DNA of 46,221 bases from positions 1-46,221 of the forward strand of contig NW_013546545.1 in the NCBI RefSeq assembly GCF_000760515.2, given 5' to 3'. Below, piece after piece: positions 30,355 through 41,389 of this stretch (the stretch's first letter is position 1; each line of letters opens with the position of its first letter). This DNA is from Mitosporidium daphniae. Its lineage: Eukaryota > Microsporidia. The notes beneath the pieces were generated by a model. That model worked only from the letters and a program-made list of their open reading frames with translations, was not told the origin of the DNA and ran no database searches. A program made the translations under genes and the position numbers.

Positions 30355-32955
30355 ATGTGGATGGTTTTTATGAGCCCACCGTCGGGAAATAACCACCACT
30401 ACAAACCAATAGAGAACTATGGTGTGATAGGGAATATGCACACCGTTGCGCTTGTTTCTCGCCATGGCGCTTCTATTGATTTTTTTTGCTATCCGGATTT
30501 TGATTCGCCGACTGTGTTTGCACGCCTTTTGGACCATGCAAAGGGCGGTTTTTTTGAGATTCTGCCCTCAGATTGCGCTGTGTTTCATCCGCGCCTTCAA
30601 TCAATATACGGATGCACCCCAAGGACCGGACAAAAAATACGCACAAAGCAGCTCTATTTGCCATCTTCAAATATCCTCGTCACGCGGTTTTCAGGTAAAG
30701 AAGGTATTTCGCAAGTGACCGATTTAATGCCTGTCAAGGAGAGTGGAGCGGCTTCGCATCCATGGATAATTAGAAAGTTGGAGTGCATTCGAGGCCCTGT
30801 CTCCATAGACGTCAGGATATGTCCTGCCTTCGACTATGCGCGATCTGGACATACGCTATATCGCTGTGATCTGCACAATAGAATATTGTTTGAAAGCCGC
30901 TTTATGACAATGGAGCTATGCTGGGTCCTTCAGAGGCCTTCTGATCATGAAGGGAGCATATGCAGATCTCACATTCAGCACGGAGGGCGACTCGATTGTT
31001 CTTGCTCTTCGCCTACTGCATTTTCGATCTGGAAAGTTGAGGATAAAGATAAGCGGAGGCCTGGGTCCATGGCTACTTTTACCCTTGTTGAGGGCCAATC
31101 CATGCTGTTTGTCCTACGTGACATTAGCAATCCCACTGAGCGTGCAAAAGTAGATTCTCCATCGTACACGTACCTCTTGGACCTTATTGGCGGGACACTT
31201 TCCTTTTGGCATTCATGGATTGCAGGTTGCACATACAAGGGCCGTTGGCGGGAGATCGTGCACCGCTCTGCTTTGCTTTTGAAGTTGCTTACATACGCAC
31301 CTACAGGCGCCATCATTGCCGCTCCAACATTTGGGCTGCCAGAAGAAATTGGTGGCCTCCTGAATTGGGATTATCGATTCACTTGGATTAGAGATGCAGC
31401 TTTCACTGTATACGCCTTTCTCCGCATCGGTTTCAAAGAAGAGGCGGTTCAATTTATGGAATTCATCGCTAGACGTTGCATGGAAATCGGGACATCAGAA
31501 GGTTCCTCATCACTGCAAGTTTTGTATGATATTCGTGGCAAGTCGCCTTCGGCGATGATCTGCTCATATCGAGCGCGTTCACATTGGTATCCGGAGCAAG
31601 TGAATCCCGATTTGGAAAATGTAGACATTGGCGGTCGTTATGAGGGAGGTGCTTCTTTGATAGAAGACTCCCCCCCCTCTCATGCGCTCTTATTCTCCAA
31701 AAGAAAATTCACCAAGTTCTGTAGAATTTTCTGCGACACTGCGTGCACTCTACTTGGAAGATAACGAATGTGAAATCATACTCCCTCATTTGGATGGGTA
31801 TTGCGGCAGCAAACCCATACGAATCGGAAATGCTGCTTATAACCAGACGCAGACAGACGTTTACGGGGAACTTATGGATGCCATCTACTTGGTTGATAAG
31901 TGGGCACGTCCCCTCTCCTATGATTACTGGAACGTTATTAGACGCACTCTGATACCGCAGGTGTTGGCCACATGGCATTTGCCGGATCATGGCATCTGGG
32001 AGCTCCGGCACGGTCAACGTCATTACACATATTCCAAGGTAGGCGACTATAAATATTTAGGCGTTCATATTTTGGATTCTCTTGAGGTATTTATCTCTAT
32101 GTGTAGGTGATGTCATGGGTCGCCCTGGATCGCGCAATTCGCCTTGCTGCAAAGCGGTCATTTCCATCAGAAGCAGAGAGCCTCTGGCGCCCTGCTCGCG
32201 ATGCTCTCTTCGAGGAGGTGATGGAGCGCAGTTGGAGCAAGGAGCGTCAGGCTTTCGTTCAATACTACGGTTCTAACGATCTGGATGCTTCCTCATTAGT
32301 GATGCCACTTGTATTCTTTCTCTCCCCCCTCGATCCCAAGTTTCTTTCTACTCTCAGAGAGACCCTAAAGCCTACGCGCATGGGTGGCCTAACGGCGAAC
32401 AATCTGTGTTTTCGGTGGTCTTTTTTGGAATCTTCATCTCCAGTGAGATTGCCTCAAACTTTGGTCCCTTTAGCTTCAGATGATAATGCTGCCGCAAATG
32501 TAGACTCCATTGTTCCCGTTGTTGATAGCATTGTTCCCGTTGTTGATAGCATTGTTCCCGTTGTTGATAGCATTGTTCCCGTTGTTGATAGCATTGTTCC
32601 CGTTGTTGATAGCATTGTTCCCGTTGTTGACAGTACGGCTCCTGTATTGCTTGAAAATACGATTGACGCGGCAATGATCTTGAAGAACGAGGGCACCTTT
32701 AATCTCTGCTCCTTCTGGCTGGTAGAGGCAATGGCCAGGGCGGGTTCAAAGGCAATGCTCAACGATAAGCACTTTCTTGATCTGGCTGTTCTCAAATTTG
32801 AAGATATCATTGGGTATGCGAATCACTTGGGGCTTTTTTCAGAGGAAATTTCGCCCAGCGGCGAAGCGCTTGGAAACTTTCCACAGGCATTTACTCATCT
32901 GGCCCTAATCAGCGCTGCGTTTAACATTGACCGGAACCTTGACGAACAGCACTAA
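30355..32955 (+). CDS. Glycoside hydrolase family 15 (fungal/bacterial glucoamylase-trehalase-like type)
   Basis: The N-terminus [20 protein letters not shown] and [12 protein letters not shown], the [12 protein letters not shown] segment, [44 protein letters not shown] and [20 protein letters not shown] are all typical of GH15 enzymes that cleave glucose from alpha-glucans or trehalose. A 68-nt intron (32039-32106) is clear from YSK-VMSW. Between 31538 and 31724 the frame shifts. Intron models there include 31649-31724, 31637-31724 or a GC-AG intron 31538-31724; an error in the 8-C run at 31670 is the alternative. Near the C-terminus lies an in-frame VDSIVPV tandem repeat. Start candidates are ATG 30355 or 30370. 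There is no signal peptide, so the enzyme is probably intracellular. Confidence 0.85.
32500..32646 (+). repeat. Coding minisatellite, 7 x 21 bp in GH15
   Basis: Five identical units GTTGATAGCATTGTTCCCGTT (32521-32625) are flanked by one diverged unit on each side (32500-32520, 32626-32646). They encode VDSIVPV repeats in frame. The position is a loop between two conserved GH15 blocks. Confidence 0.97.
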
Positions 32956-33109
32956 AAGCCTGCATTTCTCTGCTTGCTCATCATTACCATTGCACTAAAT
33001 GATCTAGCATACAACGGATGCACCTAAAAGTTATTTTAGGGTTAGATATTTCGCGATTTTTAATTGCCATTGTCGCACAGGCTACTGCTGGCCTTTTTGC
33101 TTTAATTTT

Positions 33110-35293
33110 TTATTGTACCATTGTAGCGGGATAAAATAGCGCGGGCGATATGGGATTCCTAACCCAAAAGCATAAATCTTGACCGTGCAGGTTTTTTGCC
33201 GTTGCAAGAAGCGATTCATCATAGATACATATGCCATAGCCGCTACCTGTGACCATGGAGAACCCATTTGAGGCAATATGTCGTTCCTGAATCGGGTTCA
33301 CCACTATAAACCCAATAGCGGAGATCATATCCTCAGAGGGAAAACTGTGGGGCCTTTTAGATTTTAACTTGCAATGCTCTCCGGCATTTTCCAACGTATC
33401 CTCCACAATTGAACTTTCCTCTGGGATGTTTTCCTCAGCTCCCAGAAAGTCATTACGCCATGAAATCGGCGGAGGTATTATCGATTCGAGCTCTGAAGCG
33501 TTCTTTGTCAGAACCTTTCCTGCATAGACAATGGAACCGAAACAGGGTCGCCCTCGTCCGCTCATCACGATTGGAGTAATTGCAATGGATGAGAATATAT
33601 GGGTCTTTGATGCATGCCGGACATGATCTTGATGCAGTATTGATTCAGACTTGAAAAGGCTTGCTTGGGATAGTGTTGTCGTTTGGATGATATGGAGAAG
33701 CAGTTCAGAAGGGGGCATGCGGACACGGCGCTTAGACGGAGGAAGCCGCGATTCAGGCCTCAGTACATATGTTTCAAAATCTCTCGCAAGGGCTTCTGAA
33801 AAAACTGGTGTACCTGGAAGGTAAAATGGAAACACCAAGTCAAGGTTTTTGGTATCTTTAGGGTTCAACAAATGAATTTGCTCGATAAGTGTTCTCCTTT
33901 CGGAAAGCCCAATTGGGATAAAGGAGTTTGTATAAATCAGCTGCCTCCACAACTCGACGCCCCGTGAGGCGGGAAGTATCAGTTGCACCCGTGTGGGTGA
34001 CTTTGGAATAATTCGAATTTCATACGATGCATCATCTTCTTTCAGTGTAAATGCAGAGTGGCACGGGGATCCATTTGAAGAAGCCCCTGAAACAAAGTTC
34101 TCTGCCACCTTTTTCTTCTTGGTGCTGTTCCGGACTGTTACTATGCCCTGCACGGGTTGAAGCTTAAAAAGTTCAGTTAGCAGAGAAAGCGATTTTGGCC
34201 CGAAAAGCTCGAATTTACAGAGCCTTCCAATAAGAGACTCGCATGTCTGAAGTAGGCTGTCTTTAATTGTACAAGATATCGAGGGATGAACCCATAAAAG
34301 ATAATCAGTCCCGGTCGCGCCTTTAGCGGATTCAACGCCCACCACACCAAGGAATTGCGTCTCTTGAAAGACAAAAAAGCAGGAAATGCAATGTCCCATC
34401 ATAGAGGCATCCTGATCCGTGTAGCGTATATGGCAGTCCTGATGGGCAACTTTCCATTTGAATGGCGTGCGTTCTGAGAGAATAGAGGCGAGGTTAACAT
34501 TTTCGGGCTGGTTTTGCAAAAGGAAGCACTCTTCATATGAGAGGTCATGTAGAGTGCTGCCAGAAAGGCCTGCCCGAATGAGCGGGCGATAAACTTTAGA
34601 ATTGCTTTGTAGGGCGATTCGGTAATTCCAAAATGTTGCCATAGCAAATCTCTTTGCATGCCAGTAATGAGTCTGTAACCAGAATGGTCGTGAAGCAATT
34701 TCTGATTTCAACGTTGAGAGAGATGCAAATGCTGCCGAGGCAAGTCTTGAATGCAAAAGAGACTTTTTGCACTTTCGTTGAGATTTACGCGAGAGTCTTG
34801 GATGAGGGGCCTTATGAGGGCTTCCGCCAAACGTGCTGCCTAGTTGACTTTGATCAATAGCTTCATTTGATGTGTTGGAATGTGGGATGGAAGCAACCAA
34901 AGCCGGTTCTGCCTTGTCGTTACGCTTCTTGATGTGCGACACATTGGCCGCAGCCTGTAAATCAGCAAAAACTAACTGCTACCTCTAGCAACGAAGCATG
35001 ACGATGCCGCCGGGGTACCCTTTTTGGGGCATGGCTTGCCGTTCTTCTCCTTAGGTGTTTTGGAAGCCTCTGAAACACCCTTTTGGAAGATGCAAGTCTA
35101 GAGTCCCGCATTGCGTTCAGCAGGGTTTCAATCTCTGCTGCTCGTGAAGCGGCAAACGAAACAGGATCGAGCAGGTCTGGAAACGTTGCCGGCTTTTCTG
35201 TCAGGGATTTTTCAATTTCCAACCGGCGTTCTAAAACAAAAAAACGCATAAAAATGCAAAGTTACTCTTCCTCTTCGATAATTCGCTGGCCAT
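33110..35293 (-). CDS. POP1: Pop1, RNase P/MRP protein subunit
   Basis: Three exons with introns 35231-35265 (35 nt) and 34955-34982 (28, ending CAG); 706 residues. Exon 1 is only 28 nt (MASELSKRKK). The Pop1 signature RVFQRLPKHLRRRTASHAPK-RVPRRHR lies around residue 70. It is followed by WLQTHYWHAKRFAMATFWNY and LHDLSYEECF, then the central and C-terminal domains ending in a GCV/T-like fold region with GFVVNP-type sequence (AIGFIVVNPIQERHIA). Pop1 is the largest protein of RNase P and MRP, cutting pre-tRNA leaders and pre-rRNA. It is convergent with GH15. Confidence 0.92.
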
Positions 35294-35342
35294 GGGAATT
35301 GGGAATAAAAAATTCGCCAAGTGCAAATTATTTGATTAATCA

Positions 35343-36603
35343 ATGTCGCTCAATGTGGACTCGAACATGGACATGGACACGCCTATAGAGCCCTTGTTTG
35401 CAAGGCATTTTTGGGTAAGTGTCTCGTGCGCATGGTTGACGTTTATAGCGAAATTCGCTGCATCACCATGCAATTGCGGATTTATTATGCAAATCAAGAC
35501 ACTCCCAAAAGTCTCTTTCCACATTGAAAGCCCATTTTCATGCAAAGTTATGATGCACGAAGTGCTAAATGATTTAGGTACAAATGGATAAAAATGCAAG
35601 CCAAAAAAGAGATGCATCTTTTGGAGTGCAATGCAATCTTTGTCGAATATCCGTACGTCGATTTGGCTTACAATGTAGCAACATTCATGCCCAAGTTGAA
35701 AAATGCCACGAAACATATGCTGTGCTGATTGCTGCGCGGCAACAATTGGCGTCAAATGTCAAGCGAATGGCAATGATGCCAATGAAGGCCTTTTCATTGC
35801 GCATGAAGCAAGTGACGCAGCAGGTATGCAAATTGCCTGGCCTTTAGAATATTGTCAACATCAAAAAGTGTGCAAGTGGCACAAAAAAGCTGTCCAGTTT
35901 GGCTGCTGGGGTTAGTGAGGCCACTTTCATTACCATCTAACAATAGCTGAGGAAAAAATACGAACGTCTTGTGCAAAAGCAAGTAACCCTCTTACGCATG
36001 ACTCCAGAAGCAAAGCTCGCCGGAAAGCTAGAGGATCTTTCCAGAAACGTGCACATAATTGAAGATCAAGTGCAATCCCTCGAAAGAAAGCTCTCCTCTG
36101 CCACCAGAGCTACAGAAAGGCTGATTTTGGCGGCGTTCGATGTATGGGCATCGCCCCTCAGTGCAATGTAGGAAGTGCAGGAGGTAGAGGAAGAATTGAT
36201 GCTTCTTGCATCGCAAGTGCACATCCAGTACGCTCTTCTTCAGCAGGAGTTTTCGATGAAAGAAATTGAGGTATGGCCTGCTGATTGACAGAAAGATTTC
36301 CAAAGAAATATGCACCATATTTTCAAAGCGGAAAACAAAAGAAGATCTGCTGGCATATTGCCTTAAATATGGAAATGGAGAAAATGGCCCCGAATATAAA
36401 CGAGTCCCAAGCATCGATGTCGATTCAACAAGCCGGATCTTCCTGTCAAACTGCTCGCTTTTCTCTGATAATATCGATCCGCAATCCATTCTCGGCTCCA
36501 TTTCCAGGTATGTTCGGCAACAAAATGGCGTAGGAAGCTCCCGTTGTCTGAAGATGAAAATTCTCCGCTTCCGATCATCCAATCAATCTCGTTTGAGCAA
36601 TGA
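35343..36603 (+). CDS. Intron-rich coiled-coil protein, unknown; 3' end unresolved
   Basis: Seven exons can be chained with six mini-introns: 35415-35448 (34 nt), 35547-35577 (31), 35653-35678 (26), 35824-35847 (24), 35911-35946 (36) and 36142-36171 (30). They give 249 residues from MSLNVDSNMDMDTPIEPLFA. From about residue 60 on, the sequence is helical and heptad-like (for example EDLSRNVHIIEDQVQSLERK, EVEEELMLLASQVHIQYALL). After 36270 two reading frames compete. A further intron at 36508-36533 fits one that stops at 36603; another could run to about 36645. No family was recognised; a structural role in a microtubule or kinetochore complex is only a guess. Confidence 0.6.
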
Positions 36604-36681
36604 AAGTTTACAAATCTCATTAAAGGTTGTATTATTACGCACATAGGCTATTAATTGAATTGAATCGAGTTGAATTAACCC

Positions 36682-36707
36682 AAATTAAATTAAATTAAAT
36701 CAAATTA
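36682..36707. repeat. Short (AAATT)n microsatellite
   Basis: About five imperfect AAATT units in the AT-rich gap before MAF1. Probably neutral. Confidence 0.7.
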
Positions 36708-36846
36708 ACCTGGGTCCGCAGCTTAATTATTTGCCGATGTGCGCAATTTAATTGGGGAGAGCAGATGTACTGATGATCAAATTTTGATTCAATCAATAGC
36801 GCAACATGGCCATTACCAGAAATTATTTAATTGTTTTTAAATTTCA

Positions 36847-37767
36847 ATGAGGTACTTGGAGCTTGATACTTTGAATCCAATAAACTACTTCCTCTCCCAT
36901 GTGGATACTAGCGATAGCAGCAGGGTTTACGGTCGAGTCGAGGCATATTCGTGTATGTCCATGATATCTCATTTTCCAGGTAAATTTGCTGGCCAAGACA
37001 AAAAGCTGTACAAGAAAATAAAATCAGAAGATGACATAAACTTGCGGCAGCAAAAGGTTGCCAAAACCTCACTTGCCCGATATTCGTCCTCTCGAGTCCT
37101 TTATCACTTGATCGCATGTCTCAACCAGATATTTCCAGACTATGACTTCAGGCAAGTGGCACTAGATTTTTATCTTTCCTAGTGACTTGACGATGGAAAA
37201 TTTTATCGAACAGAAAGGAGGCATGTATCCGATAATCGAGTCTGTCGATACCACTCTATTCAACGCCGGCCTTACTTCAAATATGTATCAGATGAAGGAT
37301 TTTAGTCAGCAATTTTGGGGCTGCTTAGATAAAGTCATCCACTTTAAGGATTGTCAGATTTTCTCCTACATTCCAGACGTCGATTCAGATCCCTTTGGAG
37401 AAGAACATAGGCGATGCATGTATGTCAATTATTCATTCTTCCCTATAGATGGTCCATCAATTACTTTTTTCTAAATAAAAAGCAACGGCGGATGTTATTT
37501 TTTTTTTGTAAAGCCATGCCGTAAGGGGACAAGTTTTCTTATTCTAGATCAACAGGCCCTTTGCTGTCGGAAGACGTCCAAGGCACGTCATCATACATAA
37601 GGTACCCCATTTGTACGCTAGATAACTATTCAGAGCATTGGCGCGCGATCAGATTCACGATGAATTCTACGGCCACCACCACCAACAATGCTATCAGGCG
37701 TCAAGGTCGCCCTCCCCAACCGTTTAAGTTAGAATGTAAATTGAAGATTTGTAAAATTAAAAAATAA
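36847..37767 (+). CDS. MAF1: Maf1, repressor of RNA polymerase III
   Basis: Five exons with introns 36953-36979 (27 nt, ends CAG), 37152-37182 (31, GC-AG), 37420-37448 (29) and 37521-37547 (27); 268 residues, close to human Maf1. Family blocks fall across splice sites: MRYLELDTLNPINYFL; VEAYSC-KFAGQDKKLYKKI; FPDYDF-SDLTMENFIE; FSYIPDVDSDPFGEEHRR; WSINYFFLNKKQRRMLFFF. The tail after FFFCKAMP replaces the acidic tail of animal Maf1. Maf1 enters the nucleus under stress and binds Pol III, lowering tRNA and 5S synthesis. The second intron must use GC, since the nearby GT donor puts a stop in frame. Exon 5 is less certain than exons 1-4. Confidence 0.88.
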
Positions 37768-37782
37768 ATTTTATAGTTGACC

Positions 37783-38382
37783 ATGACTTCGACCATGCAT
37801 AGGAAATCAGACTCTGGGAAAAAAACATCCGATTTTGAGGAGTCCACAAACTTTGTCGCTGCATTGATGGCAGATATAACCGCAACTTGGTCGCACAATG
37901 CAATTGCAAGCTTACCATTGACCGATTACAGAGAAGCCACTTCTGCAGAATCTGCCTTGTTTAGCTTCAAGCGATTCACAGACATGCACATCGACGACGA
38001 GTCGATGCTAGAAAAGTCGAAAATCCAAAATTCATATTTCTCGTCCGCGTTGAGGCTAAAGCAACTTTATGCAAAGGTTTCTAACCAACCGGGATCAAAG
38101 TTCACGCCAGAAATAATTGCACTGATAAAGGAAATTCCATTGTTCCAATTTCCAATTGATCGTCTACAGGAAACGTATGCCCAATTTGAACAACAAAAGG
38201 CATCAACCCTACAAAAGAAGGATGATTTTGAAGACGAAATCAAGTTCCTTCGGACCAGACTCTCCCTATCCGATATGGAGTTTATCCGAACAGATGACCA
38301 ACTAGCTATTTTGGAGGCCGAAGTAGACAACTTGGAATTGGAAATTCAAAGGGCTTCACATGGTCTCAATAAAATAAGCTAG
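37783..38382 (+). CDS. Coiled-coil hypothetical protein, 199 aa
   Basis: A single frame of 199 residues from ATG 37783. The polar N-terminus (MTSTMHRKSDSGKKTSDFEE) leads to helical sequence with a clear heptad region in the last 75 residues (QETYAQFEQQKASTLQKK to LEAEVDNLELEIQRASHG). There is no membrane segment. It starts 16 bp after the MAF1 stop and ends 23 bp before UBA4. I do not recognise the family; small coiled-coil kinetochore or vesicle-tether subunits look like this. Confidence 0.6.
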   Translation: MTSTMHRKSDSGKKTSDFEESTNFVAALMADITATWSHNAIASLPLTDYREATSAESALFSFKRFTDMHIDDESMLEKSKIQNSYFSSALRLKQLYAKVSNQPGSKFTPEIIALIKEIPLFQFPIDRLQETYAQFEQQKASTLQKKDDFEDEIKFLRTRLSLSDMEFIRTDDQLAILEAEVDNLELEIQRASHGLNKIS

Positions 38383-38404
38383 GGTTGGAATTTCTTTTTT
38401 TGAA

Positions 38405-39752
38405 ATGCAAAATTCCTTAATTAATGATTTTGGCCTCACCAAAACGGAGATCGAAAGATATGGACGCCAAATAATACTGCAAGATTTCGAAATCACGGGT
38501 GATTCCATCTCGGCTTATTTATTTAGGGCAAGCCTGCTTAAAAAAAGCATCTGTGCTGGTTGTGGGTGCTGGCGGCATTGGATCTCCATTGGCCCTTTCT
38601 CTTGTCTGTTCTGGAATCGGTATATTTGATGGCTTTTCTTTAGGAAAAATAGGCCTAGTTGATGATGATTTTGTTGAAGCAACCAATTTGCACAGACAGA
38701 CTCTTCATACAGAATCCAGAGTGGGACAAAGTAAGGTGTATTCCGCTGCCACTGCATTAAGAGAGTAATTTTGCTTGGTCTTTTCGTTAGACATCAATCG
38801 GATTGTATTATTGAGCCGATTGAAGCATGGCTCGATGTTGAAAATGTGTCCAGCCTAATTGAGGGGTAACCAGCTTTTTTGACCGTAAATAGATATGATG
38901 TTGTATGCGATGCCTCTGACAACATCCCCACTCGCTATCTTTTAAATGATGCTTGTAAGCGTGCAAAGAAGCATTTGGTTTCAGCAAGTGCGATCGGATG
39001 GGAAGGGCAGGTATGATAAAAGGCAGCTTATGATTCTCCATTAGATCATTACATTTCTTTGGTCAGAGGAAGACTCCAATGCCCCATGTTATAGATGCCT
39101 GTTTCCTACCCCGCCATCGTCTGAATTTGTGGTGAAATGCAACGACGGCGGTGTTTTGGGACCGATAACCTCCGTTATTGGTCATCTCCAAGCGCTGGAG
39201 GTCATCAATCTTCTGAGGGGCTCTCCGAATTATTGCCAAAAAATGCTCTTTTTTGATGGAAAAAAGGGATTGTCAAGGTGCATTCAATTGAGAAATAAGC
39301 GAGTTGATTGCCTTGGGTGTTCGATCCCGTTTGCGCCGTTGGTTGAACTGCCTTTGCAATCGTGCGAAATTCCCCTCGAAAATGTGGGATTTAAAGAGTT
39401 GTCTGTTTCTGCCCTGGCCGTTGGTGTGACGGGTCCCCTACTTTTACTGGACGTACGGCCCTCCCATCATTTTAAAATCGGCTATTTGCGAAGCGCTGTC
39501 AACATTCCTTCAAATGTGATTTTAAGGATGAGGTCCATTGATGAGCTGTTCATCAACATTGAAAAAGTCCTCTCAAACCTTAAGGACACTCCCCCCCTAC
39601 ATAGCATATGTGTAATGTGTCGCCGGGGGATTGACTCTATTCACGTCTCGAACCACATACTGAGGCTCTCAGATAAAGTTTCTGTATACAATCTCAAGGG
39701 AGGCCTTCTGGCCTGGTCTCGAGAGATTGATCCCAATTTCCCCATATATTAA
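38405..39752 (+). CDS. UBA4: Uba4/MOCS3, E1-like sulfurtransferase
   Basis: Six exons with introns 38499-38526 (28 nt), 38620-38643 (24), 38765-38790 (26), 38866-38892 (27) and 39011-39044 (34); 402 residues. Adenylation domain: [64 protein letters not shown]. Zinc cysteines: CYRC and CLGC. The crossover region has [22 protein letters not shown]-terminal rhodanese domain carries the active-site loop CRRGID. Uba4 activates and thiocarboxylates Urm1, which supplies sulfur for 2-thiouridine in tRNAs (Lys, Glu, Gln) and for urmylation. Every splice site is confirmed by uninterrupted family match. Confidence 0.95.
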
Positions 39753-39885
39753 CGTGGCCATTGGATCAATGTGGGGAGGATAAAGTTTACTTTTGCACAA
39801 GACCTTGCTTGGTACTACCGCTAAATATGCCGAATTTCTTGATATTTTTATAAATAAAAATCGCACAGGCGTTCCCACATTTCCC

Positions 39886-40993
39886 ATGGCCTTGTTGGTA
39901 GCTGGCTTCATCTCAATGGCCATTTTTTTCGTGGTGTTTTTCGTGCTGGCCTATTGCCTTCAAAGGTCTTTTATTTACATCCCCAAACTACCCAAAATTT
40001 ACCACCCCTTTCCATGCACTCCAGATAAAGCGGGATTCGCCTATGATGAGAACACGATTTTATCATACCACGTCGGAGACTCCATTGATGCACTGTCGTT
40101 TAGCAAAAGCGTGAAAATTTCGATCCAAACAAAAGATCTTGTCAACATCAAGGTCTATTGGCTCCCCTTCAATTCACTCGATGGAAACGCCTGTGAATGT
40201 CCTGAAAGCTTGCCAATCCTTATTTTTTTCCATGCCAATGCTGGCGACTATGTTAGCTTTGTTTTTTAAATACGGTAGGAGTTAAGGATTCCCATTGCGG
40301 CGAATATCGTGGGAAAGCTAAAGGTAAACGTGCTTCTTCTCTCGTACCGGGGCTACGGCGATAGTGGCGGAAGTCCCTCAGAAAAAGGGCTACTCTTAGA
40401 TGCACAGGTATGGGGCTGGGTTATTTAAGCTTCAGGCGGTATTCTCGCTTGCTAAGACAATTTCGCCGAAAGGAAACATAATTTTATATGGACAGTCGAT
40501 AGGGTCCGCAGTGGCTTTGGGATTAGCCGCCACTCTGCAACCCGATGAAATTTCGGCGATAATCATCGAAAATCCCTTTCTCTCCATATCGAAGCTTGCT
40601 CCAAGCGTACTACTGATGGACCTTGATTTCTTTGGGAAATTGATCGAAAAATTTATAATTATAGACAATTGGAATAATGAAGAGTCGTGTAGGAAGATTT
40701 CGCAAAAAGAAAAGGATGCACATCTTTTCATTCCGGTTCTAATCTTGTCCGGATATATGGACTCCATGATTTTGGGAGAGAAACATTCCAAAAGCCTGTA
40801 TTCAATCCTTTCAAAGGAGATGTTTAGTGCCATTCCTTATAGTTTCACCAACAAAGTGTCTAGCATTTGTTCTGAAGACAAGAAAAAACAATGGAGTGTC
40901 TTTGAAGATGGTAACCATAACGACACCGTATGCCAGTATGGATATTTTTATATCATTGGGGCTTTTTTAAACAAGTTTGTTTTTGAGAGGTAA
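39886..40993 (+). CDS. BEM46: Bem46/ABHD13-type alpha/beta hydrolase, membrane-anchored
   Basis: Three exons with introns 40252-40278 (27 nt) and 40408-40435 (28, ends CAG); 350 residues. The N-terminus is a signal anchor (LVAGFISMAIFFVVFFVLAY) followed by QRSFIYIPKLP. Core: LIFFHANAG, VLLLSYRGYGDSGGSPSEKG, nucleophile elbow ILYGQSIGSAVAL, a late Asp in LSGYMDSM and the catalytic His in EDGNHNDT. This is the Bem46 arrangement; fungal Bem46 proteins lie in ER or plasma membrane and affect polarity, with substrate unknown. The in-frame sequence upstream of ATG 39886 has no ATG. Confidence 0.88.
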
Positions 40994-41044
40994 GCAAGTA
41001 GATGTAGAAACTTTTAGTTGCACATAATGGGTTGGAATGGGGAT

Positions 41045-41102
41045 CTTTTCGCGGTAGGCCCATTTTAATAAAGCCTTTTCGCGGCAAACCCATTTTAATA
41101 AG
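41045..41102. repeat. Two-copy direct repeat, about 29 bp, period 30
   Basis: CTTTTCGCGGTAGGCCCATTT and CTTTTCGCGGCAAACCCATTT, each continuing TAATAA. It lies just downstream of BEM46. Function unknown. Confidence 0.8.
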
Positions 41103-41323
41103 CCCGGTGTGTGGCATAGATATCTCTCATTTTGGGAAGGCGGAGGCATTCGATTTTCACCTTTGACCCCATGGAATGGGATGTAGCCGAAATTAAAGGC
41201 ACAAATTTGGTTGCTTTTGTGATTATCAGAAAGCCAAGCACGTAGTATGGAACAAAAATCGCGCCCAAGACACATGTGCACACTCCTTGTGCAAGCAAAA
41301 ACTTACTGTAGCAGTAATTTACC

Positions 41324-41389
41324 TGTCGTTTGGGTGTCGTTTAAGTGTCGTTTAAATGTCGTTTAAGTGTCGTTTGGGTGTCGTTTAAA
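41324..41389. repeat. Six-copy 11-bp tandem array TGTCGTTTrrr
   Basis: Six contiguous units share TGTCGTTT, with the last three bases in order GGG, AAG, AAA, AAG, GGG, AAA. It lies about 190 bp upstream of the CK2-beta start. It could be a cluster of protein-binding sites or a minisatellite. It is not a telomere repeat. Confidence 0.9.

Noticed and set aside
32500-32646. CRISPR-like array
   Set aside because: Units are contiguous without spacers, in frame with an enzyme, and in a eukaryotic genome.
37561-37898. Separate small genes after MAF1 on either strand
   Set aside because: The plus-strand frame joins MAF1 in phase through a typical 27-nt intron, giving the expected MAF1 length. The minus-strand version would need a start codon overlapping that of the next gene.
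38405-39130. UBA4 as a frameshifted pseudogene
   Set aside because: All five apparent breaks are explained by 24-34 nt GT...TAG introns that restore the full conserved protein.
41324-41389. Telomere-type repeat
   Set aside because: The 11-bp unit TGTCGTTTrrr does not resemble known telomere repeats and is internal between genes.
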